Assembly: GCA_945861515.1 (NCBI GenBank)
Contig: CAMAVA010000015.1
Span: 1-33,495 of the forward strand
DNA: 33,495 bases
Direction: 5' to 3'
DNA from: Brevundimonas vancanneytii
GTDB lineage: Bacteria; Pseudomonadota; Alphaproteobacteria; Caulobacterales; Caulobacteraceae
This document shows positions 1-8,784 of this stretch, in pieces. The notes beneath the pieces are model-generated. The model did not search any database, was not told the DNA's origin, and worked only from the letters and a program-made list of their open reading frames with translations. A program made the translations under genes and the position numbers. The first letter of the stretch is position 1. The number at the start of each line of letters is the position of its first letter.

Positions 1-266
1 GGCCAGACCAGGGCGACGGTCTCGGCCAGGTCGCCGACATAGTCATAGGACCAGCGAAACAGCAGCGGGTCCATCCGGGCCTCGACCGCCTTGCGAATGG
101 CGGCCGGCTTGGCAACGGCAAAGGTCAGGTCGCCGGTCAGGGCCGCCAGGGCCCAGCCCCGTTCAGGATCAGGGCGGGCCTGCAGAAAGTCCCGCAGCAG
201 GGTCAGCTTGGCCGTGCGCCCGGGCGTGAGACTGAGCCGGTCCAGCAGATGGGCGAAATGGCGCAT
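1..266 (-). CDS. ATP-dependent DNA ligase, N-terminal part (runs off the window edge)
   Basis: This is the first 88 codons of a gene that continues past base 1. The ATG lies at 264-266 and the frame is open to the window edge. The start MRHFAHLLDRL, then TPGRTAKLTLL, RGWALAALTGDL and WSYDYVGDLAETVALVW is the characteristic N-terminal region of bacterial ATP-dependent DNA ligases of the PP_1105 type (about 530 residues). These seal nicks using ATP, unlike the NAD-dependent housekeeping LigA. In many proteobacteria this ligase sits with a ligase-associated DEXH helicase, exonuclease and phosphoesterase. None of those partners is in the window; they could lie beyond base 1. The catalytic lysine motif is outside the window. 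It follows trxA by 43 bp on the same strand, downstream of addBA, which suggests a shared DNA-repair transcript. Confidence 0.82.
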   Translation of the reverse strand, partial: MRHFAHLLDRLSLTPGRTAKLTLLRDFLQARPDPERGWALAALTGDLTFAVAKPAAIRKAVEARMDPLLFRWSYDYVGDLAETVALVW

Positions 267-309
267 CAGGACCCGGGGCTGAAAGCGAAGACTGCCCCGA
301 GGACGATCG

Positions 310-642
310 TCAGGCCGCCTTGGCGCCGGCTTCGGCCAGCCATTCGACGATCTTCTGCTTGGGCATGGCGCCGACCTTCATGGAGGCCATCTGGCCGCCG
401 CGGAACAGCATCATGGTCGGAATGCCACGGACGCCATAGCGGGACGGCGTCATGGGGCTGTCCTCGATATTGACCTTGGCGATGGTCACATGGTCGGCCA
501 GTTCCTCGGAAATCTGGTCCAGGGCCGGGGCGATCTGCTTGCAGGGGCCGCACCATTCGGCCCAGAAATCGACCAGGACCAGACCTTCAGCCTGCAGAAC
601 ATCCCGATCGAAGGATTCGTCGGTCACCGTAACAGTGCTCAT
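310..642 (-). CDS. trxA: thioredoxin 1
   Basis: A 110-residue classical thioredoxin, the cytoplasmic dithiol reductant. The WCGPC active site has cysteines at residues 31 and 34, preceded by the VDFWAEW strand. The cis-proline loop GIPT lies near residue 75, and the C-terminal GA-x-PKQKIVEWL helix is intact. I chose the ATG at 640-642 because the family begins around MSTVTVTDESF and an AGGGAG ribosome-binding site lies upstream. The frame stays open 25 codons further upstream, but that stretch is basic, low-complexity and unlike thioredoxin. It is 71 bp downstream of addA, so co-transcription is likely. Confidence 0.95.
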   Translation of the reverse strand: MSTVTVTDESFDRDVLQAEGLVLVDFWAEWCGPCKQIAPALDQISEELADHVTIAKVNIEDSPMTPSRYGVRGIPTMMLFRGGQMASMKVGAMPKQKIVEWLAEAGAKAA

Positions 643-713
643 GGGGCAACTCCCTGAAAGGCGCCGCCGGCGCCGCGTTGTTGAACCAGCATGTAAGGAC
701 CCTGCCAATCGCG

Positions 714-3700
714 TCAACGGGCGCCGGGCAATGCCGCCAGCGCCTCGGCCATCATCTTTTCTGGCAGGGGCATCAGCTTTGGGCCGTCTGTCCAGACCAG
801 GGCCGCCGCAATGGCCCGCCCCGGGAAGATCTGGCGCAGGACCGCTGCATAGATGGCCAGCTGGGCCACATGGTTGGGATCCGCCTGCTCCACCGATGGG
901 GGCGCCGGCCGGTTGGTCTTGAAGTCCACCACCAGCACCCTGTCCGGCGTGACGCGCAGCCGGTCCATCCGGCCGGAGATGGCCAGGCCGGCCGGCAGAT
1001 CCGGGGCGGAACCCGCCAGGGCGACCTCGGCACGGGACCCGGGCGCGAAGACCTCGGCGAAATCGGGATGCTCCAGCACCCCCATGGCGGCAGCGACCAT
1101 CTCGTCCCGTTGTGTCCCGGACAGACCAGGCTCTCGGTCCAGCATCCGGCGGGCTCCGGCCGGCCGTTCCGCCTCCGGAAGATCAGGCAGTAACTGCAAA
1201 AGCCGGTGGATGATGTCGCCCCGGCGAAACCGGTCCAGGCCGCCTGCCTGTTCGAGGGGGGAGGCCGCCGCCGCCCGGGTCCGGCTGGCGGCCTGGGACG
1301 GCGAGGTCCAGGCCAGGGCCGCCGCCTCTAACGGCGCCGGATGGGTCAGCCAGGGCGGCGCTCCGACCGCCATTGACGGTTCGGAATCCTGAGCCGTTGC
1401 CGGCGCCGGGTCAGAGCCATAACGTCGAAACTGAAAACCCTCCGTCGTCGTCACGTCCCTGACCCTGGGCGCGATGCCCGGGTGTTCGAAGGCCAGTTCC
1501 ATGGCCTGGCGCCAGGTCCCTTCCACCGCCCGCAGGGGCTTGCGGCCGCACAGGACCAGGCGGTCCCTGGCCCGGGTCAGGCCGACATAGAGCAGGCGCC
1601 AGGCTTCGCCCTCGTCGCGGTCCTTGCGGCGCTGCCGAGCCGCCTTGGCCGATGCATTGTCCTGATCGGCGCTGGTCGACCAGAGAAACCCGCCACAGGC
1701 CGTTTCCATCAGGGGCGAGCCCCGCCCGCCGGGGGCGGTGGTGGTTTCGGGCAGGAAAACGATCGGCGCCTCCAGCCCCTTTGCGCCATGGGCCGTCATC
1801 ACCCGCACCTCGTCGCCGCCCGCCTCCATCTCCCGCTTGACCGAGATGTTCAGCCGTTCGAAGGCCGCCGCCAGACGCTCCAGGTCGAGAACCCCGCGGG
1901 ACTCCGCCTCGATGGTCCGGGCCAGGAACTCCTCGATCACGTCTCCGGCCTCCGAGCCCAGGCGATGGACCATGCGCGACCGCAGGGTTCGGCCCCCCGG
2001 ATCGGGCAGGCCCAGGACGCGACTGTAGAAGGCGAACGGGGGCAGACCCGTTGCCAGCGCCCTGGCCTGCTTCAGAAGGTCGGCGGCCCACAGGGTTTGC
2101 GCCGGCGCCGCGGCCGCCAGTAATCGATCCCACAGGGCCGTCTCGCCCCGGTCATGGGCCAATCCGTAGAGATCGTCATCATCCAGGCCGCAGAGCGGGC
2201 TTTTCAGCAGGGCGGCCAGGTTCAGGTCGTCCTGCGGAAACAACACGAACCGCGCCAGGGCCATAAGATCATGAAAGGCGATATGGTCCGACAGAACCAG
2301 CCGGTCGGCGCCGGCCACCGGCACATCTGCCTTTCGCAGGGCGCGGATGATGTCCTCGAACAGCGCCTTGCGCTTTCGCACCAGGACGATGATGTCGCCG
2401 TACCGGGCCGGCCGGGCCATGCCATCCCGTCCATAGACGGCGTCGCCACGCGCCTTGAGGGCGCGTATCTCGAGGGCGATCCGTTCTGCCAGCCGGCGAT
2501 GGGCGCTGTTTTCCCGTTCCAGGTCGACCGGCAGGTCCCAGGCCTCGCGCGGGTCGGCGGGCACCTCTTCCTCAAGGGGCCAGAGATCGACGCAGCCCGG
2601 GTCCTCGGCGCGGAAAGCCTTGTGCCTCAGCACGACATCGCCAGTCGGCGGGCGGACCCCGTTCCGGGTCTTCTCCGTGGCGAAGACCGCATCGACCATG
2701 TCCAGAACGGCCCGCACCGATCGATAGGAGGTGGTGAGCGGCGCCCGGATCGCCCGCCGCTGGATGCCGGTGATCCGGTCGACATAGCCCTGGGTTTCCG
2801 CCAGCAGCCGGTCGGGGTCGGCGCCCTGGAAACTGTAGATCGACTGCTTTTCATCGCCGACGATGAACAGGGTCCGGTCTGGCGACCCGGCCGGACGGGG
2901 CCGGCCTTCGCCGGAAAAGAACTCGTCGGTCAGGGCCCGGGCAATGTCCCACTGTTCCGGCGCCGTGTCCTGGGCCTCGTCGATCAGGATATGCTCGATG
3001 CCTTCATCCAGCTTGTAGAGCACCCAGGGCGCGCCGGGAGCGCCGGCCACGAGATCCCGGGCCCGGGCCACCAGGTCGACGAAGTCCAGCACGCCGCGAT
3101 CGGACTTGGCCTGGCTGTAGGCCTGACTATAGGCCCGGCAGAGGGTGAGAACGCTGACCGTATCCTCGGCGATCCGCGCCCCGCGAAGCCGCTCCCGGGC
3201 CGCCTCCAGCCTGAGCTGTTCCGCCAGAAGGTCCGCCTGGATTTCGGGGTGCTTCTTGAAGATCGCGGCCTTTTCCGTCCACTTGGCCGGATCGCCTTTA
3301 CCGCTGTCGACAAAGAAGAGTGGAAACAGCCGGTCGAACGCGGCTTCGGGCGCATTGGCCGCTTCCCTCAGGATCCTCGCCCTGCCCTGGTCGGTGGTTG
3401 AGCCCTGCGACAGCACCTCGGCGGCCGCCCGCCAGACCCGGGGGCTGCAGAAGGCCAGGGCCTCCGCCTCGACCGCCGCAGTACTGGAAACCGTCTCGAA
3501 GCCGCAACGCTTCCAGATGTCCGTCGCCAGGGCTCCCGGCGCATCCAGCGGCTCCAGATAGGCCAGCAGGGGTCCCCGACGGGCCTCAAAGGTCGCAAAA
3601 AGATTCTCGAAGGACTCATAGTCCAGGCTGACCGCCATGCGGGCATAGGCCACGGCCAGGTCGTCACCCTGACTTCCGCTCACCTGGGGTTCGAGGGATC

Positions 3701-4187
3701 GCGCCAGCCGGGTGCGGGCCTCGGAGATCACCTGGGCGGCCGCCGTATCGTCCATGACGGTGAAATTGGGCGAGACGCCGGCTTCCATCGGAAATCGCCG
3801 CAGGAGCTGTTCACAGAAGGCATGGATCGTCTGGATCCGCAGGCCGCCGGGGGTTTCCAGGGCCTTGGCGAACAGTCGCCGGGCCTCGGACAGGTCCTGG
3901 CCTTCGGCGCTGCCGCCCAGCAATTCCGATAGTCGGGCCTTCAGTGGCTCATCGGCCAGAACGGACCAGCCCCCCAACAGGGCAAACAGACGGCCCTGCA
4001 TCTCGGCCGCCGCCGCCTTGGTATAGGTCACGCAGAGGATGGCCCCGGGCGGGGTGCGAGCCAGCAACAGGCGGGCAACCCGGTCGATCAGGGTCTTGGT
4101 CTTGCCGGACCCGGCATTGGCGGTGACGAAGGCATTGACCGCCGGATCGGCCGCCAGGGCCTGGGCAGAGTCGAGGACCTGGTTCAT
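714..4187 (-). CDS. addA: double-strand break repair helicase AddA
   Basis: A UvrD/SF1-type helicase-nuclease subunit of about 1157 residues. With AddB it resects double-strand ends and prepares 3' tails for RecA, the alphaproteobacterial counterpart of RecBCD. Walker A (ANAGSGKT) is at residues 23-30. Walker B and helicase motif II (HILIDEAQD) are near residue 400, and motif III (VGDEKQSIYSFQGADP) is near 445. A RecB-type PD-(D/E)XK nuclease core (VLVVDFKTNRP, then HVAQLAIYAAVL) lies near 1087. The ATG at 4185-4187 overlaps the addB stop as ATGA, typical of translational coupling. An upstream in-frame start at 4220 would add 11 arginine-rich residues and is less likely. Length and domain order match the family. 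Confidence 0.95.
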   Translation of the reverse strand: MNQVLDSAQALAADPAVNAFVTANAGSGKTKTLIDRVARLLLARTPPGAILCVTYTKAAAAEMQGRLFALLGGWSVLADEPLKARLSELLGGSAEGQDLSEARRLFAKALETPGGLRIQTIHAFCEQLLRRFPMEAGVSPNFTVMDDTAAAQVISEARTRLARSLEPQVSGSQGDDLAVAYARMAVSLDYESFENLFATFEARRGPLLAYLEPLDAPGALATDIWKRCGFETVSSTAAVEAEALAFCSPRVWRAAAEVLSQGSTTDQGRARILREAANAPEAAFDRLFPLFFVDSGKGDPAKWTEKAAIFKKHPEIQADLLAEQLRLEAARERLRGARIAEDTVSVLTLCRAYSQAYSQAKSDRGVLDFVDLVARARDLVAGAPGAPWVLYKLDEGIEHILIDEAQDTAPEQWDIARALTDEFFSGEGRPRPAGSPDRTLFIVGDEKQSIYSFQGADPDRLLAETQGYVDRITGIQRRAIRAPLTTSYRSVRAVLDMVDAVFATEKTRNGVRPPTGDVVLRHKAFRAEDPGCVDLWPLEEEVPADPREAWDLPVDLERENSAHRRLAERIALEIRALKARGDAVYGRDGMARPARYGDIIVLVRKRKALFEDIIRALRKADVPVAGADRLVLSDHIAFHDLMALARFVLFPQDDLNLAALLKSPLCGLDDDDLYGLAHDRGETALWDRLLAAAAPAQTLWAADLLKQARALATGLPPFAFYSRVLGLPDPGGRTLRSRMVHRLGSEAGDVIEEFLARTIEAESRGVLDLERLAAAFERLNISVKREMEAGGDEVRVMTAHGAKGLEAPIVFLPETTTAPGGRGSPLMETACGGFLWSTSADQDNASAKAARQRRKDRDEGEAWRLLYVGLTRARDRLVLCGRKPLRAVEGTWRQAMELAFEHPGIAPRVRDVTTTEGFQFRRYGSDPAPATAQDSEPSMAVGAPPWLTHPAPLEAAALAWTSPSQAASRTRAAAASPLEQAGGLDRFRRGDIIHRLLQLLPDLPEAERPAGARRMLDREPGLSGTQRDEMVAAAMGVLEHPDFAEVFAPGSRAEVALAGSAPDLPAGLAISGRMDRLRVTPDRVLVVDFKTNRPAPPSVEQADPNHVAQLAIYAAVLRQIFPGRAIAAALVWTDGPKLMPLPEKMMAEALAALPGAR

Positions 4188-7100
4188 TCCGTCTCGTCCC
4201 CGTCGCCGCCGGTCGACCATTCGAACACACGGGCGAGGTGGTCATGATCGCCGACATAGGTCTTGACGAACTGCGGCGCTGTGCGGCTGGCATAGCCCTG
4301 GGCCGGGTCGAGATAGCGGCCGAGCAGCTTGCGGGCGCCCTCGATGGCCTTGTCCGCCGCCTCGACCGAGGCGTCCCCGGACTTTCGGGTTTCCTCAAGG
4401 CCGGCCGGGTTGCGGCCGGTAATCTTCACATAGGTCAGGTCGCCGGGGGTCAGGTCGCCGGGGGTCAGGTCGCCGGGGGTCAGGTCGCCGGGGGTCAGAC
4501 TGCCGGGGGTCAGACTGCCGGGGGTCAGACTGCCGGGGGTCAGACTGCCGGGGGTCAGACTGCCGGGGGTCAGACTGCCGGGGGTCAGACTGCCGGGGGT
4601 CAGACTGCCGGCGGTCAGTTTCGCAAAACCGCCGGCCATCAGGATGGCGGCGGTCAGGGTCAGCTGAGGGGCAAAGCCGGTATCGATCATCCTGCCCGTC
4701 GGGGCCGAGCCGGTCTTGAAATCAAGGATATGGACCAGTCCTTCCGGAGTGATCTCGATCCGGTCCGACTTGGCTGTCAGCTCATGGGGCACGCCCTGGA
4801 CATCCAGGGTCATCTGGCCCCTGACCTCCACATGGATACTGCGACCGTCGGCCCGGCGGCGGGTTTCGAACCCGGCCGCCCAGGCCGCCGCCTCCCGGGC
4901 CAGGGCCTGCTCCCGGGCCATGGCCGCTTCGGTCAGGCCCTGGGCCAGCAGCCGGTCCAGATAGAGGGCCTCGAACCGGGCGGCGCTGGCCACCAGGCCA
5001 TCGGCGGGGTTCCAGTCCCTGGCCAGGATCTCGAAGGCCTCGTGAATGGCGGTGCCCCTGGCCCTGGATTCAATCAGCTGATCAGGCCGGTCCATGGGAT
5101 AGAATTTGAGGATATCCCGCGCCCAGACCGAATAGGGATCGCGGGTCAGGGCCTCCATCCGGGTCACCGGGAAGGTGCGGGGGCGGTGCTCGACGGGCGG
5201 CCTTGGCGCGGGCCTCGACACCGGACCGTAGCCCTGCGGCGCATCCAGCATGGCCGCCCAGACGGCGAGGTCCGGGCGGGTCGGTATGGTGGCGCCCGCG
5301 CCCCGGACGAGGGTCCGCAGGCGCCAGAGCCAGCGGCTGGGCGTGGCCGGCGCTCCGCCCCGGCGCGCCGTGCTGACGAGCGTTACCCGGGGCGCGCAGG
5401 CGGCCTGTGAAAAGTCGTGGGCCGAAAGGCCGATACGCCGCTCGGGACTGGGCAGACCCAGGGTCTTTCGCATGGGCCGGGACAGAAAGGGGTCTATGGC
5501 GCCGCCCCGGGGCCAGACGCCCTCCTCCAGCCCCGCCAGGATCAGGCGGTCGGCGCGGGTCATGCGGGCCTCCAGGGCGCCCATGATCTGCAGCCGGGGA
5601 TGGGTGGCCTCGCCACCCCTGATCGAGGTCTGGGACAACAACCCCTGGACCAGATTGACAAAGGCCTGGGGCGAGAGCGGCGGCAGGATGGATCCGTGGC
5701 GGATCAGATCGGCGAAGAGCCTGGAGAGGGCCTCGCCTTCTGGCCCGCTCCAGGGGCTGTCACCGCCTTCGGCCAGGACTTCCAGCGCCATGGCGAGGGC
5801 CTCGGCTGCGGCGCCGGCGTCGCCCCTTCCTGACCGGAAGCAGTCAGCCAGCGGGGCGATCAGGCCCCGCAGGCTGCCCGACAGTTCAAGGGCCTGGACC
5901 AGAGACGGGGCCCGGGTCTTGAACCGGTGTGCGGCCGCTGTCAGACGATCGGCCAGGACCTGAGGGTCCTGCGGCCTGGGTCCGCGCAAGCCGTATCGTT
6001 CCAGGGCGTCCCTGGCCGATTGCAGGTCGGCCTCCGTCCGTCCCAGTCGCGCCAGCGGGCTCTTAAGGAGCTGAAGATGACCGACGGGATCGCCCGGATC
6101 GAGCGCCATCCCGGCCAGGGCCAGGGTCAAGGCCCCGACAGGCGTAAGACTGAGGGGCAGGCCGGCCGTGCTGTCGACCGCGATCCCCCAGCGGGCCAGG
6201 CGGGCCGAAACCCGCCGCGCAAGGCCCTGGTCCGGTGTGATGAGTGCGCAGGTCTCCCCATCCGTCTCCAGGGTTTCCCGCATCAGCAGGGCGCAGACCG
6301 ACGCCGCCTCGTCCTCGGTCCGGGCCACGACATCGGTCAGGCCGTCCAGGCCGGCGGCAAAGGGGTCGAGACCGGGCTCGGCCTGGGCCTTGATATCCAG
6401 GATGACATTCAGCCAGTCGTCCGTGGCGGCGGCTGGCCGGAGCGCCTCGTTGATGAGCCGGCGGCGCCAGCGCCCCGGCAGATCAGGCGCCGGCCGCCAG
6501 TCCGTGACCGCTGTGCGATCAACGCCCGCCTGGTCGAGGAGACGTTTGAGCGCCGACTGGGGGTGCTGGTCGTCAATCTGGATCCAGGCGCTGTCGGCCA
6601 GATCCAGGTCCAGGCCCGGCAGAACCACCGCACCTCTCGGCAGGCCGGCGACGACTTTCAACAGGCGCGCCGTAGCAGGGGTCGATCCGGTGGAACCGGC
6701 GGCGATCACCGGCCCGGCCGGCGGGGCGGCGGTCCAGCGCTCGGCCAGCAGGTCCAGCAGCCGGACCCGCCGCTCGGCGACATCCATGAGACCCAGTTCC
6801 GCCAGGCGGCGGGGCCAGGTCTCCAGGGCCAGTTCCAGCATGCGGGCCGAGACCTGCCAGTGTTCGGCCAGATCGAGGTCCACAAGTCCGGCCAGCTGGT
6901 CCCGCACCGGCGCCCCCTCGATGATGGCGGTGTCGAGAAAGGCCGCGAGCGCATCGGCGAGGTCCAGGGCGTGGCTGGCCGACAGGGCGCCGTCCGAAAG
7001 CCGGTCCAAAAGGGCCGCCAGTTCGAAGCGCCGCTGCAGGGGCTCGATGGCCGGCGGCAGGTCCAGGCCGAGGTCGCCTGGCTCGAAGGGCGGCTCGCCC

Positions 7101-7333
7101 TCGTCCAGATCACCCAGGGCGCGGATTTGCGGCAACAGGACGGCCTGGCCTCGGGAAGCCTTGAGGAAGGCCTCGGCCAGAGCGCGAACGCCTCGGCGGG
7201 TCGGAACCAGGATCAGGGCGGCGGGAATGTCTTCCGGCGCGGTGAGGGCTTCCAGCAGGCCCGCCGCCAGGTCGTCGAGGAACGGCCGGTTGGCCGGGAT
7301 ACTGCACCAGCGGGGGGCGAGGGAGGGGTCCAT
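4184..7333 (-). CDS. addB: double-strand break repair protein AddB, with a tandem pentapeptide insertion
   Basis: A 1049-residue partner of AddA, with an inactivated helicase-like N-terminal half and a C-terminal PD-(D/E)XK nuclease. Visible landmarks are LILVPTRRGVRAL near residue 50, TRADRLILAGLEEGVWP in the middle, and the nuclease core VHILDFKTGSAP followed by APQLTLTAAIL near residues 870-895. Residues 906-965 are twelve tandem five-residue units, LT(A/P)G(S/D), between GGFAKL and YVKITGRNPAG. Those two segments are adjacent or joined by a short loop in ordinary AddB proteins, so the repeat is an in-frame insertion. I chose the ATG at 7331-7333; the open frame reaches 7597 but runs antisense through lptB there. 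It lies 46 bp after lptB and its stop overlaps the addA start by 4 bp. Confidence 0.93.
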   Translation of the reverse strand: MDPSLAPRWCSIPANRPFLDDLAAGLLEALTAPEDIPAALILVPTRRGVRALAEAFLKASRGQAVLLPQIRALGDLDEGEPPFEPGDLGLDLPPAIEPLQRRFELAALLDRLSDGALSASHALDLADALAAFLDTAIIEGAPVRDQLAGLVDLDLAEHWQVSARMLELALETWPRRLAELGLMDVAERRVRLLDLLAERWTAAPPAGPVIAAGSTGSTPATARLLKVVAGLPRGAVVLPGLDLDLADSAWIQIDDQHPQSALKRLLDQAGVDRTAVTDWRPAPDLPGRWRRRLINEALRPAAATDDWLNVILDIKAQAEPGLDPFAAGLDGLTDVVARTEDEAASVCALLMRETLETDGETCALITPDQGLARRVSARLARWGIAVDSTAGLPLSLTPVGALTLALAGMALDPGDPVGHLQLLKSPLARLGRTEADLQSARDALERYGLRGPRPQDPQVLADRLTAAAHRFKTRAPSLVQALELSGSLRGLIAPLADCFRSGRGDAGAAAEALAMALEVLAEGGDSPWSGPEGEALSRLFADLIRHGSILPPLSPQAFVNLVQGLLSQTSIRGGEATHPRLQIMGALEARMTRADRLILAGLEEGVWPRGGAIDPFLSRPMRKTLGLPSPERRIGLSAHDFSQAACAPRVTLVSTARRGGAPATPSRWLWRLRTLVRGAGATIPTRPDLAVWAAMLDAPQGYGPVSRPAPRPPVEHRPRTFPVTRMEALTRDPYSVWARDILKFYPMDRPDQLIESRARGTAIHEAFEILARDWNPADGLVASAARFEALYLDRLLAQGLTEAAMAREQALAREAAAWAAGFETRRRADGRSIHVEVRGQMTLDVQGVPHELTAKSDRIEITPEGLVHILDFKTGSAPTGRMIDTGFAPQLTLTAAILMAGGFAKLTAGSLTPGSLTPGSLTPGSLTPGSLTPGSLTPGSLTPGSLTPGDLTPGDLTPGDLTPGDLTYVKITGRNPAGLEETRKSGDASVEAADKAIEGARKLLGRYLDPAQGYASRTAPQFVKTYVGDHDHLARVFEWSTGGDGDETE
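4439..4618. repeat. 15-bp tandem repeat, 12 units, inside addB
   Basis: Twelve contiguous 15-bp units are seen directly. On the plus strand, four read caggtcgccgggggt, seven read cagactgccgggggt, and one edge unit is a variant with gcggt. The unit length is a multiple of three, so copy-number change keeps the addB frame. The encoded units are one LTAGS, seven LTPGS and four LTPGD, followed by a final LT. Two near-identical sub-blocks (AGT/Ser and GAC/Asp versions) suggest expansion by slippage after one substitution. There are no spacers, so this is a minisatellite and not a CRISPR. Confidence 0.97.
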
Positions 7334-7379
7334 CAGGCCGGGACTATGACACAGGCCTGTGATTCGCAGTGACGCGACT

Positions 7380-8213
7380 TCAGGTCGTCTTTGCACGCCT
7401 TGCGGCTTTTGCCGGCCGAGGGGCCAAGCCCGCCTTCTGGGCAGGGACCGCCGCAGAGGTCTGCCCGAATCGCTCGCCCAGATAGACCCGCCGCACCTCG
7501 GGGTCATCGATGATCTGCTGGGGCGAACCTTCGAACAGCACTTCCCCGGCATGGATGATCGAGGCGCGGTCGATGATGTCCAGGGTTTCGCGGACATTGT
7601 GGTCGGTGATCAGGATGCCGATCCCCCGACCCTTCAGATAGCCGATCACTTCGCGGATATCGGCGATGGCCAGGGGGTCGATCCCGGCGAAGGGCTCGTC
7701 CAGCAGCATGAAGGCAGGCTCGCTGGCCAGGGCCCGGGCAATCTCCACCCGGCGACGCTCGCCCCCCGAAAGGGAAACCGCCGGGGCCGCGCGCAGATGC
7801 TCGATCCGCAATTCCTCCAGCAGCTGGGTCGTGGTGCGAACCGCCTGGGCATGGTCCTCCACCCGAAGCTCGACCACAGCCATGACGTTCTGCTCCACCG
7901 TCAGGCCGCGAAAGATCGAGGCCTCCTGGGGCAGGTATCCGACGCCAAGCCGGGCGCGCTGATACATGGGCAGGGCGGTGATATCGGCGCCGTCGAGGGT
8001 GATGCGGCCATAGTCGGCCGGGATCAGGCCGGTGATCATGTAGAAACAGGTGGTCTTGCCGGCGCCATTGGGGCCCAGCAACCCGGCCACCTCGCCCCGC
8101 GCCAGTCTGAGACTGACGTTCTTGACGACCTGGCGGTCGCCAAACCGCTTGCCGACCTTGTCCACGACAAGGCCGACCCCGGCGGCAACGGTCTGCAACG
8201 GTTTTGCGGTCAT
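7380..8213 (-). CDS. lptB: LPS export ABC transporter ATP-binding protein LptB
   Basis: A 277-residue ABC ATPase that powers LPS extraction from the inner membrane with LptFG. Walker A (GPNGAGKTT) is at residues 47-55, the Q-loop is in GYLPQEASIF, the signature is LSGGERRR, Walker B is LLDEPFAGIDPLA, and the switch histidine is in ITDHNVRETL. These features (especially GYLPQEASIFR and DHNVRETL) are LptB-specific. A lysine/arginine-rich tail follows FGQTSAAV. I used the ATG at 8211-8213; a TTG two codons upstream (8219) is possible. It follows lptA by a few bases. The next gene is addB, not the rpoN often found after lptB in proteobacteria. Confidence 0.95.
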   Translation of the reverse strand: MTAKPLQTVAAGVGLVVDKVGKRFGDRQVVKNVSLRLARGEVAGLLGPNGAGKTTCFYMITGLIPADYGRITLDGADITALPMYQRARLGVGYLPQEASIFRGLTVEQNVMAVVELRVEDHAQAVRTTTQLLEELRIEHLRAAPAVSLSGGERRRVEIARALASEPAFMLLDEPFAGIDPLAIADIREVIGYLKGRGIGILITDHNVRETLDIIDRASIIHAGEVLFEGSPQQIIDDPEVRRVYLGERFGQTSAAVPAQKAGLAPRPAKAARRAKTT

Positions 8214-8219
8214 CAGCAA

Positions 8220-8732
8220 CTAGTTGGCCTGGGCCCCTGGATAGAAGACGCCCCGGACCCGGCGCGGACTGGCCCGCCCCTTCTGGGTTGAGATCATCTG
8301 GGATTGCCCGGTCGCAAGATCAATGACCACCCGGTCGGCCCGGGCGACATTTCGACCCTGGACCACCACGACGTTGCCCGTGAGGGTGATGTTCTCGCCG
8401 GTCGACAGATAGACCGCGTTGTCCGCCCGGACGATCCGTTCCGCCGTCACGTAATATACCTCGCCGTCGGCGACCAGCTTCTGGGTGGCGCCGCAGCCAT
8501 CGCCCTTGCGGGCCGAAAAAACCGTCAGCCTCGAGGCTCGCAACCGGGTCCTGGCCTGCAGCGCCTCGACGTCGCCGCTCCAGACAACCCGGCATTCGTT
8601 GGTGAAGGCCTCCGACTGGTCCGCCGCGATATCGATCGGCGCATTGGACTTCGGTGCGATCTGGGCCTGGGCGGCGCCGGCGAGCAACATCGCCGCTCCG
8701 GCCAGCATCACCAGCGTTTTGACCCTGTGCAT
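8220..8732 (-). CDS. lptA: LPS transport periplasmic protein LptA
   Basis: A 170-residue exported protein with a signal peptide (MHRVKTLVMLAGAAMLLAGAAQA), cleaved before QIAPKSNAP. The mature part is an OstA/LptA-type beta-jellyroll domain: PIDIAADQSEAF, VVWSGDVEALQ, then ITLTGNVVVVQGRN and ADRVVIDLATGQSQM. LptA polymers bridge the periplasm and carry LPS from LptC to LptD. I chose the ATG at 8730-8732 because it opens directly onto the signal peptide; the frame upstream runs antisense to lptC and is not signal-like. It sits between lptC and lptB in the standard order. Confidence 0.92.
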   Translation of the reverse strand: MHRVKTLVMLAGAAMLLAGAAQAQIAPKSNAPIDIAADQSEAFTNECRVVWSGDVEALQARTRLRASRLTVFSARKGDGCGATQKLVADGEVYYVTAERIVRADNAVYLSTGENITLTGNVVVVQGRNVARADRVVIDLATGQSQMISTQKGRASPRRVRGVFYPGAQAN

Positions 8733-8784
8733 GTTGCGGACGCCCCTTCGGCAGGCCCCTTGGGGCCAGCGGTTATCTCTGCAG

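Noticed and set aside
4439-4618. CRISPR-like tandem repetition
   Set aside because: Units are contiguous, with no unique spacers, and lie inside a conserved gene in frame. It is a minisatellite.
4238-5410. Long plus-strand reading frame with GGQTAGG-type repeats
   Set aside because: It is the antisense reading of the addB minisatellite and nuclease region. No ribosome-binding site or known domain is present, and addB on the minus strand is clearly real.
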